Both the position numbers and the translations under genes were made by a program. A DNA stretch of 64,000 bases from Gnetum montanum (Eukaryota > Streptophyta > Gnetopsida > Gnetales > Gnetaceae): the NCBI GenBank assembly GCA_015680685.1, contig MNCI01030296.1, positions 620,439 through 684,438 on the forward strand. Direction: 5' to 3'. Positions 11,355 through 22,111 of the stretch are shown here, piece by piece. The notes below the pieces were generated by a model. The model was given only the letters and a program-made list of their open reading frames with translations, had not been told where the DNA came from and did not search any database. The stretch's first letter is position 1. Every line of letters begins with the position of its first letter.

Positions 11355-13005
11355 TGAAACATCACAAAATTTGAACTATACCACCTCAACTACAAATTTT
11401 TCTAAGTGTCAACATGAGGCCACTTTTGGAAAATTTTTCTAACTGTTGAGACTACGCTCTCCATTTCCCTAGAGCATAGTCATCCTCATGCAGAGTGTAG
11501 TCAACACAAAGGCCAATTTTGCAAATTTTTATAAGTGTCAAGCTAGTTGCTACAAAATTTTCTAAGTGCTGAGACTATGCTCTCCATTTCCACAAAGCGT
11601 AGTCAAGCATAGTCAACATGAAGGCCTAGTTTTTTGTAGATTTTTTCTGAGTGTTGAGACTATGCTCTCCACCAACCTAGAGTGTAGTCAAGCATAGCGA
11701 ACTACAAGATAGTTTTTGCAAGTTTTGACATGTGTTTAGGCTACACTTACCCCTAGTTAGGAGTATAGTTAGCCTTCCATGGAGAGCGTAGTTAGCATAG
11801 AGCCATTTTTTACAATATTTTTCTAAGTGTGGGACTACGCTCTCCCCCAGTTTAGAGCGTAGTAAGCTAGAACAACCTCTAAATGCCTATACAATGTAGC
11901 ACTAGCACTCAACTTAGTTCCAACTCATCTCCAACAAGCATAGTTAGAAAAATTCATCTTTTTTATACCCCTTTTTTGCCCAAAATTGTAACTATGCTTG
12001 ACCCCACACATGATAGTGGAGAGCATAGTCCTAGAGTGTAGTCTCCAAAGTTACATTTTTTTCAAGTACATTGTGATCCTCTTAGTGCATATACATGCAT
12101 TTAGTAGCATAGTCATAGTTTTCAACCTCACAGAGTCCAATAAAACACAACAAAGCACAACACTGTCAGCCTTAGTGAAAAGTGTAATTGGGTGATAACA
12201 TAGTCCTAATCGTTTCCTTTGTTATGTGGTCACCATGTTGCATTTTGTGCTAATCCTAATCCTATAAATATCCTATGCCCTTAATTTTTTTGGGGTTATT
12301 GGCATTTTGACAAATCAAGGGTTGACAAATTTTTGGATTAGCATTTGGTGAAGTTGTAGATGATTGTAGCCCCACTACACCTAGCAAAACACCATGGCAG
12401 CCAACCTAGTAGACACAAACACCCTAGCGAGCATCAGTTTTCATGACCAGATACCTTTGAGACTGTGACTATGCTCTCCACTTTGCCTATTGTACCTCAT
12501 GTACCTTCTAACCCCTTTTGGTATTAACTACACTCAACCCCATTTAGGGTGGTGTTCCATTTTTCTCTCTTGAATTTTTCACACTTTCTTTGCATTTTTT
12601 CTATTTTTAATGCTTAGTCACATTACAACTACACTTATGTGATAGTCTTTGCATGTCAGCACCCTCATTTTCACTGAAGCCCTTGACTATGCTTGTTCCC
12701 TTTGGGCACTCGTGACTACGCTTGCTCCCTTTGGGCACCCGTGACTACGCTCAACATTGTTGACATCATCAACACCATTGACACTATCAACATCATTAAC
12801 ATTGTGAACAGTTAGCACTATTTTGCATTAGTATCACAACTAACCATGCTACACATCGATTCCATTTGGTAAAGTTCCCATTTGATTGACAAGATTGTCC
12901 AAGGCATCCCATCTTCACCTCCAGAAGGCTCTCACATTGATTCAGCGTTAGGCTATGCACCTGTCGACCTTGGTGTTCTATCCATCGACATTTTTGGTCA
13001 TTACA
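11355..13005 (+). repeat. Long terminal repeat, element A, second copy
   Basis: A 1,651-base LTR starts TGAAACATC and ends CATTACA at 13005. It is collinear with 7546-9169. A TATAAATA box lies at 12263-12270. At least four hairpin modules are visible (near 11450, 11570, 11660 and 11834-11863). A 29-base unit with cgcttgctccctttgggcac is duplicated at about 12683-12750 and is followed by short repeats of gacaccatcaac type that are shorter in the first LTR. The right end abuts element D. Confidence 0.85.
12263..12270 (+). promoter_or_regulatory. TATA box in LTR
   Basis: TATAAATA in the context cctataaatatcc, at the same relative place as 8453-8460 in the sister LTR. Confidence 0.55.
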
Positions 13006-13740
13006 GATGGGAACCACACCATGCAAAGGCTTATTCAACTTCCTATTATTGGTTGACATAGAATGGTAAGAAATATATAAAAACACTCATGCACCCAATT
13101 AAGTATAAGGGTGCAAAGAGTATTGAGTCCCCTTAAAGTCACATCCTATTCAAACCCTTGAATCCTTTCCAAGTCCAAAAACTACCAAGGTTACAAGTTC
13201 ATTAAAGTTTTACTTAATGGAAAGGGATCTCATACTTCCAAAACAAGAAAATCCATAGAGTTTGTGGATGGGTGACTGTCATGGACTTACTGCCTATTTC
13301 ATTAAAAAGAAGCCATGTCTTAGTTATTTGTACCAAAATTTAAAAATAGATACTAAACATTAGTAATCAAAAATAATAAGTACAAATCACCATTAACAAT
13401 AGCTACAACACCATTGTGTCCTATTGGCATAAAGCACTTTATTAGTAGAAATTTTAGAAAATCACACATAAAACAAAGGAAATTATATAAGAAAGTGTAA
13501 AATATTCAAGAAAAATCAAATGTACAAATAATGGTGTAAAAAATGATGTAAAATAGGAAAAAGTATAAAATAAAAAGGTGTAACATAAACAAAGTGTGAA
13601 ACAAAAAAAATAGAAAAATTAAGGAGCCATGTAAATGTTTGGCACAAATGGCCATCTTCCCTATGATTGAGTTGAAAGGAGGAGACCCAAAAGATTAAGT
13701 GAGATAGTCCATCCAATGAGCTGTTGCTTCAACTAACTTT
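13006..13740. other. No gene recognised; probable 3' end of element D
   Basis: AT-rich sequence lies between the element A LTR and the integrase end of element D. I found no convincing match here to the other end of D (36227-37100), so D's 3' LTR may be absent or displaced. Nothing else is recognisable. Confidence 0.4.
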
Positions 13741-15174
13741 CTTGGGCTCATGGAAGGGTTTGACTTGTTGTGTGTTGACCAACAACTTTTGTTTAGGCTT
13801 TCAAGTTTGTAGATCAACATGGCCCCAGAAAGAAAAGTTTTGTTAATTATATAAGGCCCCTTCCACAATTTTTAAAGTTTTGTTTGTTGTGGAACATGTG
13901 TGGGGTTCCAATAGAGGACCCTATCTCCAAGTTGAAATTTAACTTTTCTTATTCTTAGGTCATGGAATTTTTTACTGAATGCTTTGTGCACTTCATTTAA
14001 GGATAGGACCAATAATCAATTTTCATCTAGTAGGTTAAGGTTGATCAATCATTCTTTTTGTGCTAGACTCATGTCAAAATTTAGATCATAGGTTGTTTAA
14101 AACATATGAAGCTTGGATTGAATAGGATGTGTTGGTAGTTTTTGGCACACTAGCTCATAGGGAGAGTAATCTATAGGGAGTTTCCATGTTGAGTGGTAGG
14201 CCTAAAGGGAATCATTAAGTTTTGTGCTCCAGTCTCTCCTATATTTACTAACTAGTCTTTTTAAGATCGTTGTAATCTCCCTATTAGTAATGTTTTCTTG
14301 ACCATTGGCTTGGGGATGGTAGGATGTTGTTAATTTATATTCAACCTCCAAGCGTTGCATGAACTTATGAAAAGTGGTGCCTATGAAATGGGTTCCATTG
14401 TTAGAAATTAGTGCACGTGGCACCTCAAACCTATTTACAATGTATTATTAAAAAAACCAAGTAACAATGGATGATGTATAGTCAATGATGGTTGCTACTT
14501 CTACACATTTAGTATAGTAGTCAATGGCAATGATAATGTACACCTTTCCATTGGACATGGGTGTGATGGGACCCATGAAGTCCATGACCCATATGTTAAA
14601 GGATTCTAGTGGTTGGATCTACTATTGAGGTTCCTCCATTTGTGTGGTCATCGCACCATCTTGTTGATAGTGTTCACAAGATTAGATAAATTGGTGGACA
14701 TCCTTGAAGATTGTTGGCCAATAGTACCCTACCATCAGGATTTTAATTGCCATGCATCTCCTTTCATAGTGGTCTTCACAAGGACCCTGGTGAGCATTTT
14801 GTAGAATGCATAGTTAATCAAAATCAAGGAAACACCAATGAACCATGCCATTGGTGCACACCTTGTAAAGGTGTCTGTTGATTTCCATGAAGCACTTGGC
14901 CTAATGAAGAAACTATTGTTTCTTCCTCTAGTCCAAATCTTGTGCCATCTCCTGAGTGGGAAGATAAGTGAGGATGCCATCATATCATTTTTGTTCTACA
15001 GGAACTTACTCATTAATTTCTTTGACAAAGAAGAGTTCATCAAAAAATTAATCAAAGAATGGGCTTTCCTCCTCTTTGTTATCCCATCATAGCTGAGAAA
15101 GATGTTCAATGACCACATTCTTAGTCCCCTTTTGATTTATCATTATAAGATCAAATTCCTACAAGATCACCAAC
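13741..15174 (-). pseudogene. Element D RNase H tail and integrase (Athila-like Ty3/gypsy)
   Basis: On the minus strand the sequence begins LLQEFDLIMINQKGTKN, the end of an Athila-type RNase H that continues from 31482 across the inserted element B. It then gives the zinc-binding domain (KILMVGYYWPTIFKDVHQF), the integrase core with WVMDFMGPITPMSNGKVYII and PRALISNNGTHF, the HPQANGQ motif, and a C-terminal barrel with FQLGDRVLYWNP. The usual catalytic aspartate in the SDNG position is asparagine, and several stops occur (for example near 14600-14650). It is an integrase pseudogene. It would have inserted the element's cDNA into nuclear DNA. Confidence 0.85.
15170..15174. repeat. Target-site duplication of element B, left
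   Basis: CCAAC directly abuts the left LTR of element B and is repeated at 31482-31486 directly after the right LTR. It falls inside the RNase H coding region of element D. Confidence 0.9.
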
Positions 15175-16434
15175 TGTAATGATGGAAAATGTTAGTTGCT
15201 AGAAACACTGAGGGGACTTTCATGTACACAGTTTTAACCTCAGATCCGCGCGAGGGCCGTGTTGGAGAAAACAAATTTGAGGTGCCCTGAATGGTCTTGT
15301 CGATCAGATAGGGACTTACTTAATCAGTAAATTTTTCAATGATCATATAACGAGGCAATTATTTGATATAAAATATATTATTGATTTAAGAGAAAACGAG
15401 ATCTGCTCCAAGATCAGATCTTGAAGGTAATGAAGGCGGTGTTAATTATGCAAAATGATCATGAAATTCAATGTAAACAAGGTGCAATGAATTGAATTTG
15501 GAGCATGTACGACCCCAAGATTTAGGATCTCCCTTATGGATAAATGTGATGAATACAACGAGATTTACAAGCAGACTTTAGTTTGGATGAAGTGTTTGCT
15601 ACAAACAAGAAGCTACTTAGAGATAAAACAAGCAAAGGCCAATCTACCTTGTTCTAGCCAATCTGGATGTAAGGGAGTTAGACTTGAAGCAAAGTGTCTG
15701 TTAACTTGAATTCTCTGATCAAAAGCTTCTCTCGGTCACCGTCGATGCTCTTCTATTGCCAACTCTTTCTCATCATCTCACCAGTCTTTGCCAGGAGAAA
15801 TTGTCAAAAATTGCCAACAATTGTCAACCCCTTGAGTGTTGTCTGCCAGGGTATTTATAAGATTAGGGTTAGGAGAAGAACACAATTTAGATGATGCATG
15901 TCCTGGGCCCACAAAACACTATTGACTTGATGTGTTGTAGCTGAAGCTTGTGACGCTACGTTGCGCTACGCTCTGAAGCATAGTCTAGTGTAACCACCCT
16001 TCAAGAAGATAGTTTACTTAACCTTGTCTCTTACGCTGAATAAACTATCCCGCGACTATGCTAAGATATGCTGGGGAGTGTATCGTGGCATAATCACTGC
16101 CACTACCTAAATTTCGTTACCTTTGTTGCTGCGGATAAGTCAACTGTGCTACTTGCATTACACTGCATTACGCTGCGTAGCATAACGTGGTGTAGTATGA
16201 CAAAAGTTAAGATTTTCGAACATGGCGAACTTGCAAAGGTGAAGTGTTATTGCTACACATCCCTTGTTCTATTCAATCCTCCTAAAGTCTGCTATGCTAA
16301 ACTACGTAGTGTAGTGTAGCAGGCCCTTGGCTAAAAAAAGAAAACTTGCTGAAACGTGCCACTTTTGGAAATCCTTGCCTAAACCTTTGAGACTTTGCTG
16401 AATCATCGAGGTCTCAAAATTTTATGGTGTTTCA
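15175..16434 (-). repeat. 3' LTR of element B
   Basis: A 1,260-base LTR; on the minus strand it starts TGAAACACCATAAAATTT and ends CATCATTACA. It contains a TATA box (15852-15859), and gcgtagc/ctacgc inverted-repeat modules like those of A and C. It is the complete version; its partner at 30969-31481 lacks about 740 internal bases. Confidence 0.9.
15852..15859 (-). promoter_or_regulatory. TATA box in element B 3' LTR
   Basis: TATAAATA on the minus strand, about 580 bases into the LTR. The 5' LTR has lost this stretch. Confidence 0.55.
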
Positions 16435-18018
16435 ATGGCCGCTCTTTGTTGACGTTTTAAGGGCTTTCTTGAGAGACGTCGACAAAGAATACGAAACACC
16501 ACAGAGGTAAAGACAGCAACATCATTCATCGGCCGCTACTCGGATGTCACCTTGTCAAGCCTGGAAGTGTGAAGGTGGGAGTGTAAGAAGCATGATGGAT
16601 TTTATAGTCGTGAGCGAGGAAGGTTCGGGGAAGACTCAAGCATGAGCAGGATACTTCGCAAACATGTTATTAGAAAAATTTTTGTGGGTGTGTTCCCGAG
16701 AGGTTACGCTGTTGTATTGTACATGAGGGGCTTGCCTGGATGAGTTGCATTACGCCCGTATGGCTTGGACAAGTTTTGTTTCATCCATTTTTCCTAGCAT
16801 TGCCCACTTTTTTTTGAATGCAGATGCATTCCATGAGGTGAGTTGTGTTATGCCCGTTCATGAACATGATGATTATTCATGTGCGAGAGACTTCCTGTAC
16901 ACTCACATTCTATATAAACAGGAGGAGAAGGTAAGGGCGGTTGTAAAGATAAGGGAAAGAGAAAGTAAGACAAGGTGTCTGGTGGGGGAAAGGGTAGGGT
17001 CTGTGCTCCCAAGTCATTAGGCTAATCTAAGTAGCCACCTCAGAACGCTATAACACCTCGCCCTCCTAGTGAATGCATTTTTGAACAACGCTATTGTAGC
17101 AAGTAACCTACAAAACATAACAATAAACATAGAATAAAAATAATCATCCTAATCGTTGGGGAGGTTGTTTAAACAAGTGCCATCCAAAGCAAAAAGCAAA
17201 GTGCAGGCCATGGAGAATGAACTATAGTAAGAGGCACTAGCCCCTTTGTTAACACTGTGGCTCAAGAATTCGCTGTCGATAGCCAAATTCATCTTATCCA
17301 CCTGACTAGGCGAGGAGCTAGTCAGATGAATCTGCTAAGCCAGGGTCTGGTGGCGGTGATGGCTAGAGGCAACCAAAGTTATGGGAGACCATAGTTTCCT
17401 TGGGGCTTCGAGTGGAGAAGCTGACTCCAGGAGATTCAACTACAAAGTGGTCATCATAGTAGCATCTCTGAGGGGTTAGTAGTATGCCTTTTGGAATATA
17501 TGAGGAATCAATAGGATGCCTGGAGGGTAGTGGCACTACGTCTGTTCCAACGTCCTACCTGTTTTGTCTGATAGGGATGTTGTGCAAAAATGGTCAGGCC
17601 CGCTTGCTTCATGGATGGTCTATTGGCAGCTTCCAATTTTAAGTCCTGGTAGATTGTTGTTGCTGGTTTTAAGTCCCAGTAGACCATGGTCCCAGTTTAA
17701 AGTCTGGGTAGAATGAAGCGTGCTAGTTTTACGTTGTAGTGGACAATGGAAGAGCTAGTTTATGGTCCTAGCAGACTGTGTTGTGGGTTTCACTTTTGTG
17801 TTGTGACCCAGGGACAAGTCTATAATGGTTTAATGTCTTAGTAGATGGATGCTTACCTTGCCAGTTTTACATCGTGGCAGACAGTCGAAAGCTGCACTAG
17901 TTTAGCATCGTGGCGGACGCGTGCAAGAAATGCCAGTTTTATGTCATAGCGGACGTGTACAACACCACCAGTTTTACATCGTAGTAGACATTTGTTACCT
18001 CACGTTTGATCCAAGCTG
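16435..18018 (-). other. 3' untranslated region of element B with AAACTAGC-type array and polypurine tract
   Basis: On the minus strand this follows the integrase stop region. At about 17590-18010 it holds units with a core like tctgctaggacc-taaactagc, here seen as ggttttaagtcccagtagac, the same family as 5660-6050. Next to the LTR, ctttgtcgacgtct and acgtcaacaaag form an inverted repeat before the purine-rich caacaaagagcggccat. Between these I see no gene; the open frame at 16745-17020 on the plus strand has no support. Confidence 0.7.
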
Positions 18019-18019
18019 A

Positions 18020-19250
18020 CATCTAAATGTGGTACTGTTTCAGGTACATATGATTCACTGGGTTTGGAAGTTCGTTGTTGTTGATGTCTGCTAGCCTGAA
18101 TGCTCCATTGCTATATGCCTTAACGACCAGGAAAGGGCCTTCCCAACTAGTAGAGAATTTGCTCACTGGTTCATGAATGGCCTTAAGAACCAAATCTCTT
18201 TTCTTAATCGGCCGTTGATGCAGGTTGCGATGAGGCTTCTATTTTTGCCTGTCTTGATATTTTTCGATGCTGTCAAGTGTCTAGATATGCTTCTCCTTTG
18301 CTGAGTTTAGATCCATGATCCTAGACTCATTGTGTTGAGTTTCATTTATAATCGTGGAGAGGACAATCCATAGTGAGGGAACCTATAGTTCAAGGGGCAA
18401 CAGTACTTCAGATCTGTAGACTAGCCTATAGGGTATCCTATCGGTAGCTGTTCTGCATGTTGTACAATAGGCCCATAGCACATAGAGGATTTTTTCATGC
18501 TATCGTTTTTTGTTGCTGGTGAGCATCATTTTGAGAAAATTGATAACCACCTTGTTTGTTGCTTTTTCTTGATCATTTGCTTGTGGGTAATAAGATGAAG
18601 AAAAAGATTACTTGATACCAAGGTTATTGCAGAAATATTTTGTTTTGATATTACTAAATTATGGCCCATTGTTGGTCACAATAGTCATGGGAAGCCCAAA
18701 CCTGGTTGCCATATTGTCCAAGATAAAATGGCAAACCTATTGAGATGTAATCTTTTGTAAGGGGATAGCCTCGACCCACTTCGTGAAGTACTTAGTGGTG
18801 GTGATAATGAAGCTATGTCCTGCAGAAGACTTAGGCGTGATGGGGCCTATGATGTCTAGTTCCCATCGTTGGAATGACCAAGTGATCTGTGTAGTATGCA
18901 ATTCAGTTGGTGACACGTATTAGATTTGTGTAATGCTGGCATATGTCACATGTCTTAACCTTGGTAAGGTAGTCTTGTTCTATGTATGGCCAGTAATACC
19001 CTAAGTGTCTGATTTTAGCGGCCATGGCTCGCGGGGCTATGTGTCCTCCACATAGTCCTTCATGGACTTTGCTAACTATTCTTTGCGCTCGGTCATTATT
19101 AACGCAGGTTAACAATACGCCATCAAAAGAGCACCTACATAGAGTACTATCTCTGATTATGACATATTGCTTAGTGCTCTTGCAGATTGCATCTTTTTAT
19201 GCAGGTGTTAACTTGTGCAGTGGTTTGCCATGCAGAAGGTAGGGCTTAAT
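18020..19250 (-). pseudogene. Integrase of element B
   Basis: On the minus strand, in order: the zinc-binding domain at 19115-18903 (VHEGLCGGHIAPRAMAAKI, GYYWPYIEQD, then CDICQHY), the catalytic core from about 18880 (WSFQRWELDIIGPITPKS, YFTKWVEAIPLQ, then VTNNGP where VTDNGP is expected, and YPQANDQEKATNK), and a C-terminal domain to about 18020 (KFSTSWEGPFLVVKAYSNGA, ending VNHMYLKQYH). The second catalytic aspartate is asparagine and several stops interrupt the core, so it is inactive as written. Length and domain order are normal for a Tat-lineage integrase. Unlike element C, all three domains are present. Confidence 0.85.
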
Positions 19251-19910
19251 GTTGTCGTACCATTCTGGCATTCCTCCCGTACTTAGAGAAGAGATTTGTG
19301 TCACTTGAATGACAGGGTCTGTACATTCCATCATTAAAGCAGGCAAGGTGGCAAACAAATGTGGTGGCATGTTTAAAGCTAGCATGGCTAGTGCATCAGC
19401 TACAGTGTTCTCACTATGCAGCATGTGCCAAACGTCAGTTGTTATAAATTATTTTAGAAGATCTTTAGCCATATCGCAATAGGGCTGCAGATGCACAACT
19501 TTGTAAGCATAGACCCCTATGATTTTATTGACAATGAGCATTGAATTACCTCGGATTGCCAGGTGTTGGATGTTGAGTTCTTTGGCTACTAATAATCCCC
19601 TGAGGAGCCCTTCATGTTCTACCACATTGTCCATATAGGGAAACGCCAAGCAGTAAGCCAATGGACGAACATCTTCAAGGGAAAGCGTAATGATGACGGT
19701 GGCACTACCGCCTCTGGTAGTCAATGCTTCATTGAAGTATAACATTGCTTCGAGCCCTGTTGATATAGGGCTTAAGCTGTGTACATGTTCATCAGGAAAC
19801 TTAGGCTCTATTGTGGCTTGATCATTAACAAGTGATGGTACAAGTTGGTCGGCTATCGCTTGGCCTTTCGTGGAAGATTGGCCAATATAGTGCAAGTGAA
19901 ATTTCACTGT
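19251..19910 (-). pseudogene. Archaeal-type RNase H of element B
   Basis: The open minus-strand frame 19907-19449 and its continuation past 19424 give the second RNase H typical of Tat elements: HYIGQSSTKGQAIADQL linker, MLYFNEA at the first catalytic site, DNVVEHEGLLRGLLVAKEL, IRGNSMLIVNKI, and NTVADALAMLAL. Such domains need D-E-D-D. Here the first and third aspartates are asparagines, while the glutamate and the final aspartate are kept. The same two changes occur in element C. The domain normally degrades the RNA strand of RNA-DNA hybrids during reverse transcription. Acquisition of this second RNase H is an established Tat-lineage trait. Confidence 0.85.
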
Positions 19911-19964
19911 GATGGCTTTCTAGTGGGCTATCCTACTACTCTCATATAATTTTTTTGTAATGGC

Positions 19965-21500
19965 TCACAGAATGTTGTTCTTGCAAATTATGTTAGCTTG
20001 ACTATGGAAAAGATAGTGTCTACATTTTTTGAGTGCAAACACCAATGCCAAACAGTTACACTCTACTTTATTGTACCTCGTTTCATATGCAAATAGAGCA
20101 TGACTTAGGTAATAGATAGGGATTTTTGAACTATCGTCCCTCTTTTGACACAACAACGTAGTTATGGACACATTTGAGCTTGCCAGGTAGATGTAGAAAG
20201 GCTGATCCCTTTGTGGTGGGAAAACCGTTGGCAAATGTAGTAGCTCTTTCTTCAGGTTCTCAAACGCACACTGGCAGTCATCGGTCCATTAGAAGTTAAC
20301 ACTCTTCTTGAGCAAATGTTGCATAAGATGTAATTTATCTGTTAACTTCAAGATGAACCTCCTGATAAACTGTAACCTACCTTGCAGCCCACATAGTTCT
20401 TTGAGGTTCGTAGGTGGTGCTAGGTTAATGATGGCCTTAACCTTGTCGAGGTCGACTCATATGCCAGCCTTTGATACCAAAAACCCTAACATGCGTCCAG
20501 TTTTAAGTCTGAATACATATTTTTTTGGGTTGAGCCATAGGTCGTGCCTGAGACATCGTTTAAGGATCAACTCTAGGTCCTTTGGGTGATCTTCCGACTT
20601 CTTAGATTTAACAACTATGTCATCTATGTAGTTGTTCAAACTCTCTAAGAGGTAATCACTAAATATATACATCATGACAGGTTGATAAGTTGCTCCAGCA
20701 TTTTTTAGCCCAAAGGGCATCATAGTATAATAGAAAGTTCCCCAGGGTGTTATGAAAGTTGTAGTTAGTGGATGTTCTGGGTTGATACGGATTTGATTAT
20801 ACCCCGAAAACCCATCCATGAAAGATAGTAACGCGTGGCTGGCTGTTGTATCGATAATTTGGTCAATACCTAGTAATGGGAAATTGGCTTTAATCATTAC
20901 CTTATCTAGATTGTGGAAGTCTATATAGATGTGTATTCCTCCTGTCTTCTTAGAGACAACAACAATGTTCAACATCCAATTCGAATAATCAACTACGCAA
21001 ATGAAACCAGCTTGATATAGCTTAGTGATTTCATCACGCACTACCAACACAATTTTAGGCTTAATCTTTTGTGCTTTTTGTCTAACCACTTTGATATTCG
21101 GGTCTAACATGATGTTATGTTGTATTAGTCGCAGGTCTAAACTTGACATGTCTTTGTACGACCATGCGAACACCGCAATGTTATCTTGGAGCACTTGAGA
21201 TATGTTGCTCTAATTTTTTTGATCAAGGAGGGAACTAACCTTCAGAGTTTTGCTTTCTCCTTTGTGTGTAACCACAGAGACTTCAGTGAGGGAATCCTTG
21301 GTTACATCACTAGCCTCCAGGTCTAGGGTTTAGGCCAAATGTTCTGGCCAGTCTAGGGATACCTCTAAGGCTACTATAGTTGTGTCACAAGAAAAGGAAT
21401 TAGTTCTTATCATTACAAGATTAGGCTGCCTAACAGTTTCCCCGTATGGGCCTGTTAGGCCTAGGGGTGCAAGTACAGCTTCGTCCATTTGTGAATTGAC
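19965..21500 (-). pseudogene. Reverse transcriptase and RNase H of element B
   Basis: The largest open stretch (21194-20457) is a near-complete reverse transcriptase with FMDGFSGYNQI, WGTFYYTMMPFGLKNAGATY and the catalytic YIDDIVVKSK, all intact. Upstream, 21500-21200 codes for a pol linker with SLDWPEHLA that element C shares. Downstream, 20300-19965 is the ordinary RNase H (PFYIYLASS, YYLSHAL, LALVFALKKCRHY), whose catalytic acidic residues are largely gone, as is common in Tat elements that use the archaeal-type domain. At the upstream end TTGCAG (minus strand, AG at 21502-21501) forms a splice-acceptor-like site. Stops separate RT from its neighbours, so it is scored as decayed although the RT core is open. 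Confidence 0.9.
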
Positions 21501-21621
21501 CTGCAAAATTGCCAATAACAGAAGTTGTTACATTGTTTTTTCTTTGTCAACCTGGTGAAATGATAGAAGGTTTTTAGAGGTGCGTGTTAAAAAGGTTGCT
21601 AGTTTAAGGTCTTAGCAAACC

Positions 21622-21708
21622 GTTACCATATACACAGTTTGTAAAAAAATAGCAAGCCAAGTTTNGTTACCATATACACAGTTTGTAAAAAAATAGCAAG
21701 CCAAGTTT
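21622..21708. other. Assembly join with duplicated 43-base overlap around an N
   Basis: The 43 bases 21622-21664 are repeated identically at 21666-21708, separated by a single N at 21665. In a locus where repeats have diverged strongly, an exact copy across one N points to an unmerged contig overlap, not a biological duplication. Confidence 0.85.
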
Positions 21709-22111
21709 CCTAGGTATTAGCGTAAGGTTTCTATGAACTATGATGAAAGGTGTAACGTGGCATGTCTAGCATGGCAAAACAACTAATTTAGGATTTTATG
21801 CAGACCATAGTTAATGCGACCGGATTATGAGATGATAAGCTATGCATTAGTTTAGGGACTTTTTGGACTGTCATCAATGCAATATCTATGAGACTAATGG
21901 TGTGATCTTCACACTTCATGTCGAACTGACATGCCTACATTTCAGGAAAGTTTTGCGTTGATCAGACACAAAAATAACAAGTTTTCACCATCACGTTTAT
22001 AAGTAGATGGTTCGTCCTCAAAGTAAACTGTAAATGTCGCAAGGTTGAGAAAGGGTAAAGTAGAAGGAAAGCGTAACCAGATGATTTTGTAAAGGTTGTT
22101 CAGGCGTAACC

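Noticed and set aside
16745-17020. 91-codon plus-strand open frame near the element B LTR
   Set aside because: It sits in the 3' untranslated region of B, has no homologue in A or C and no recognisable motif.
20308-20589. 93-codon plus-strand frame
   Set aside because: Complement of the reverse transcriptase and its RNase H connection.
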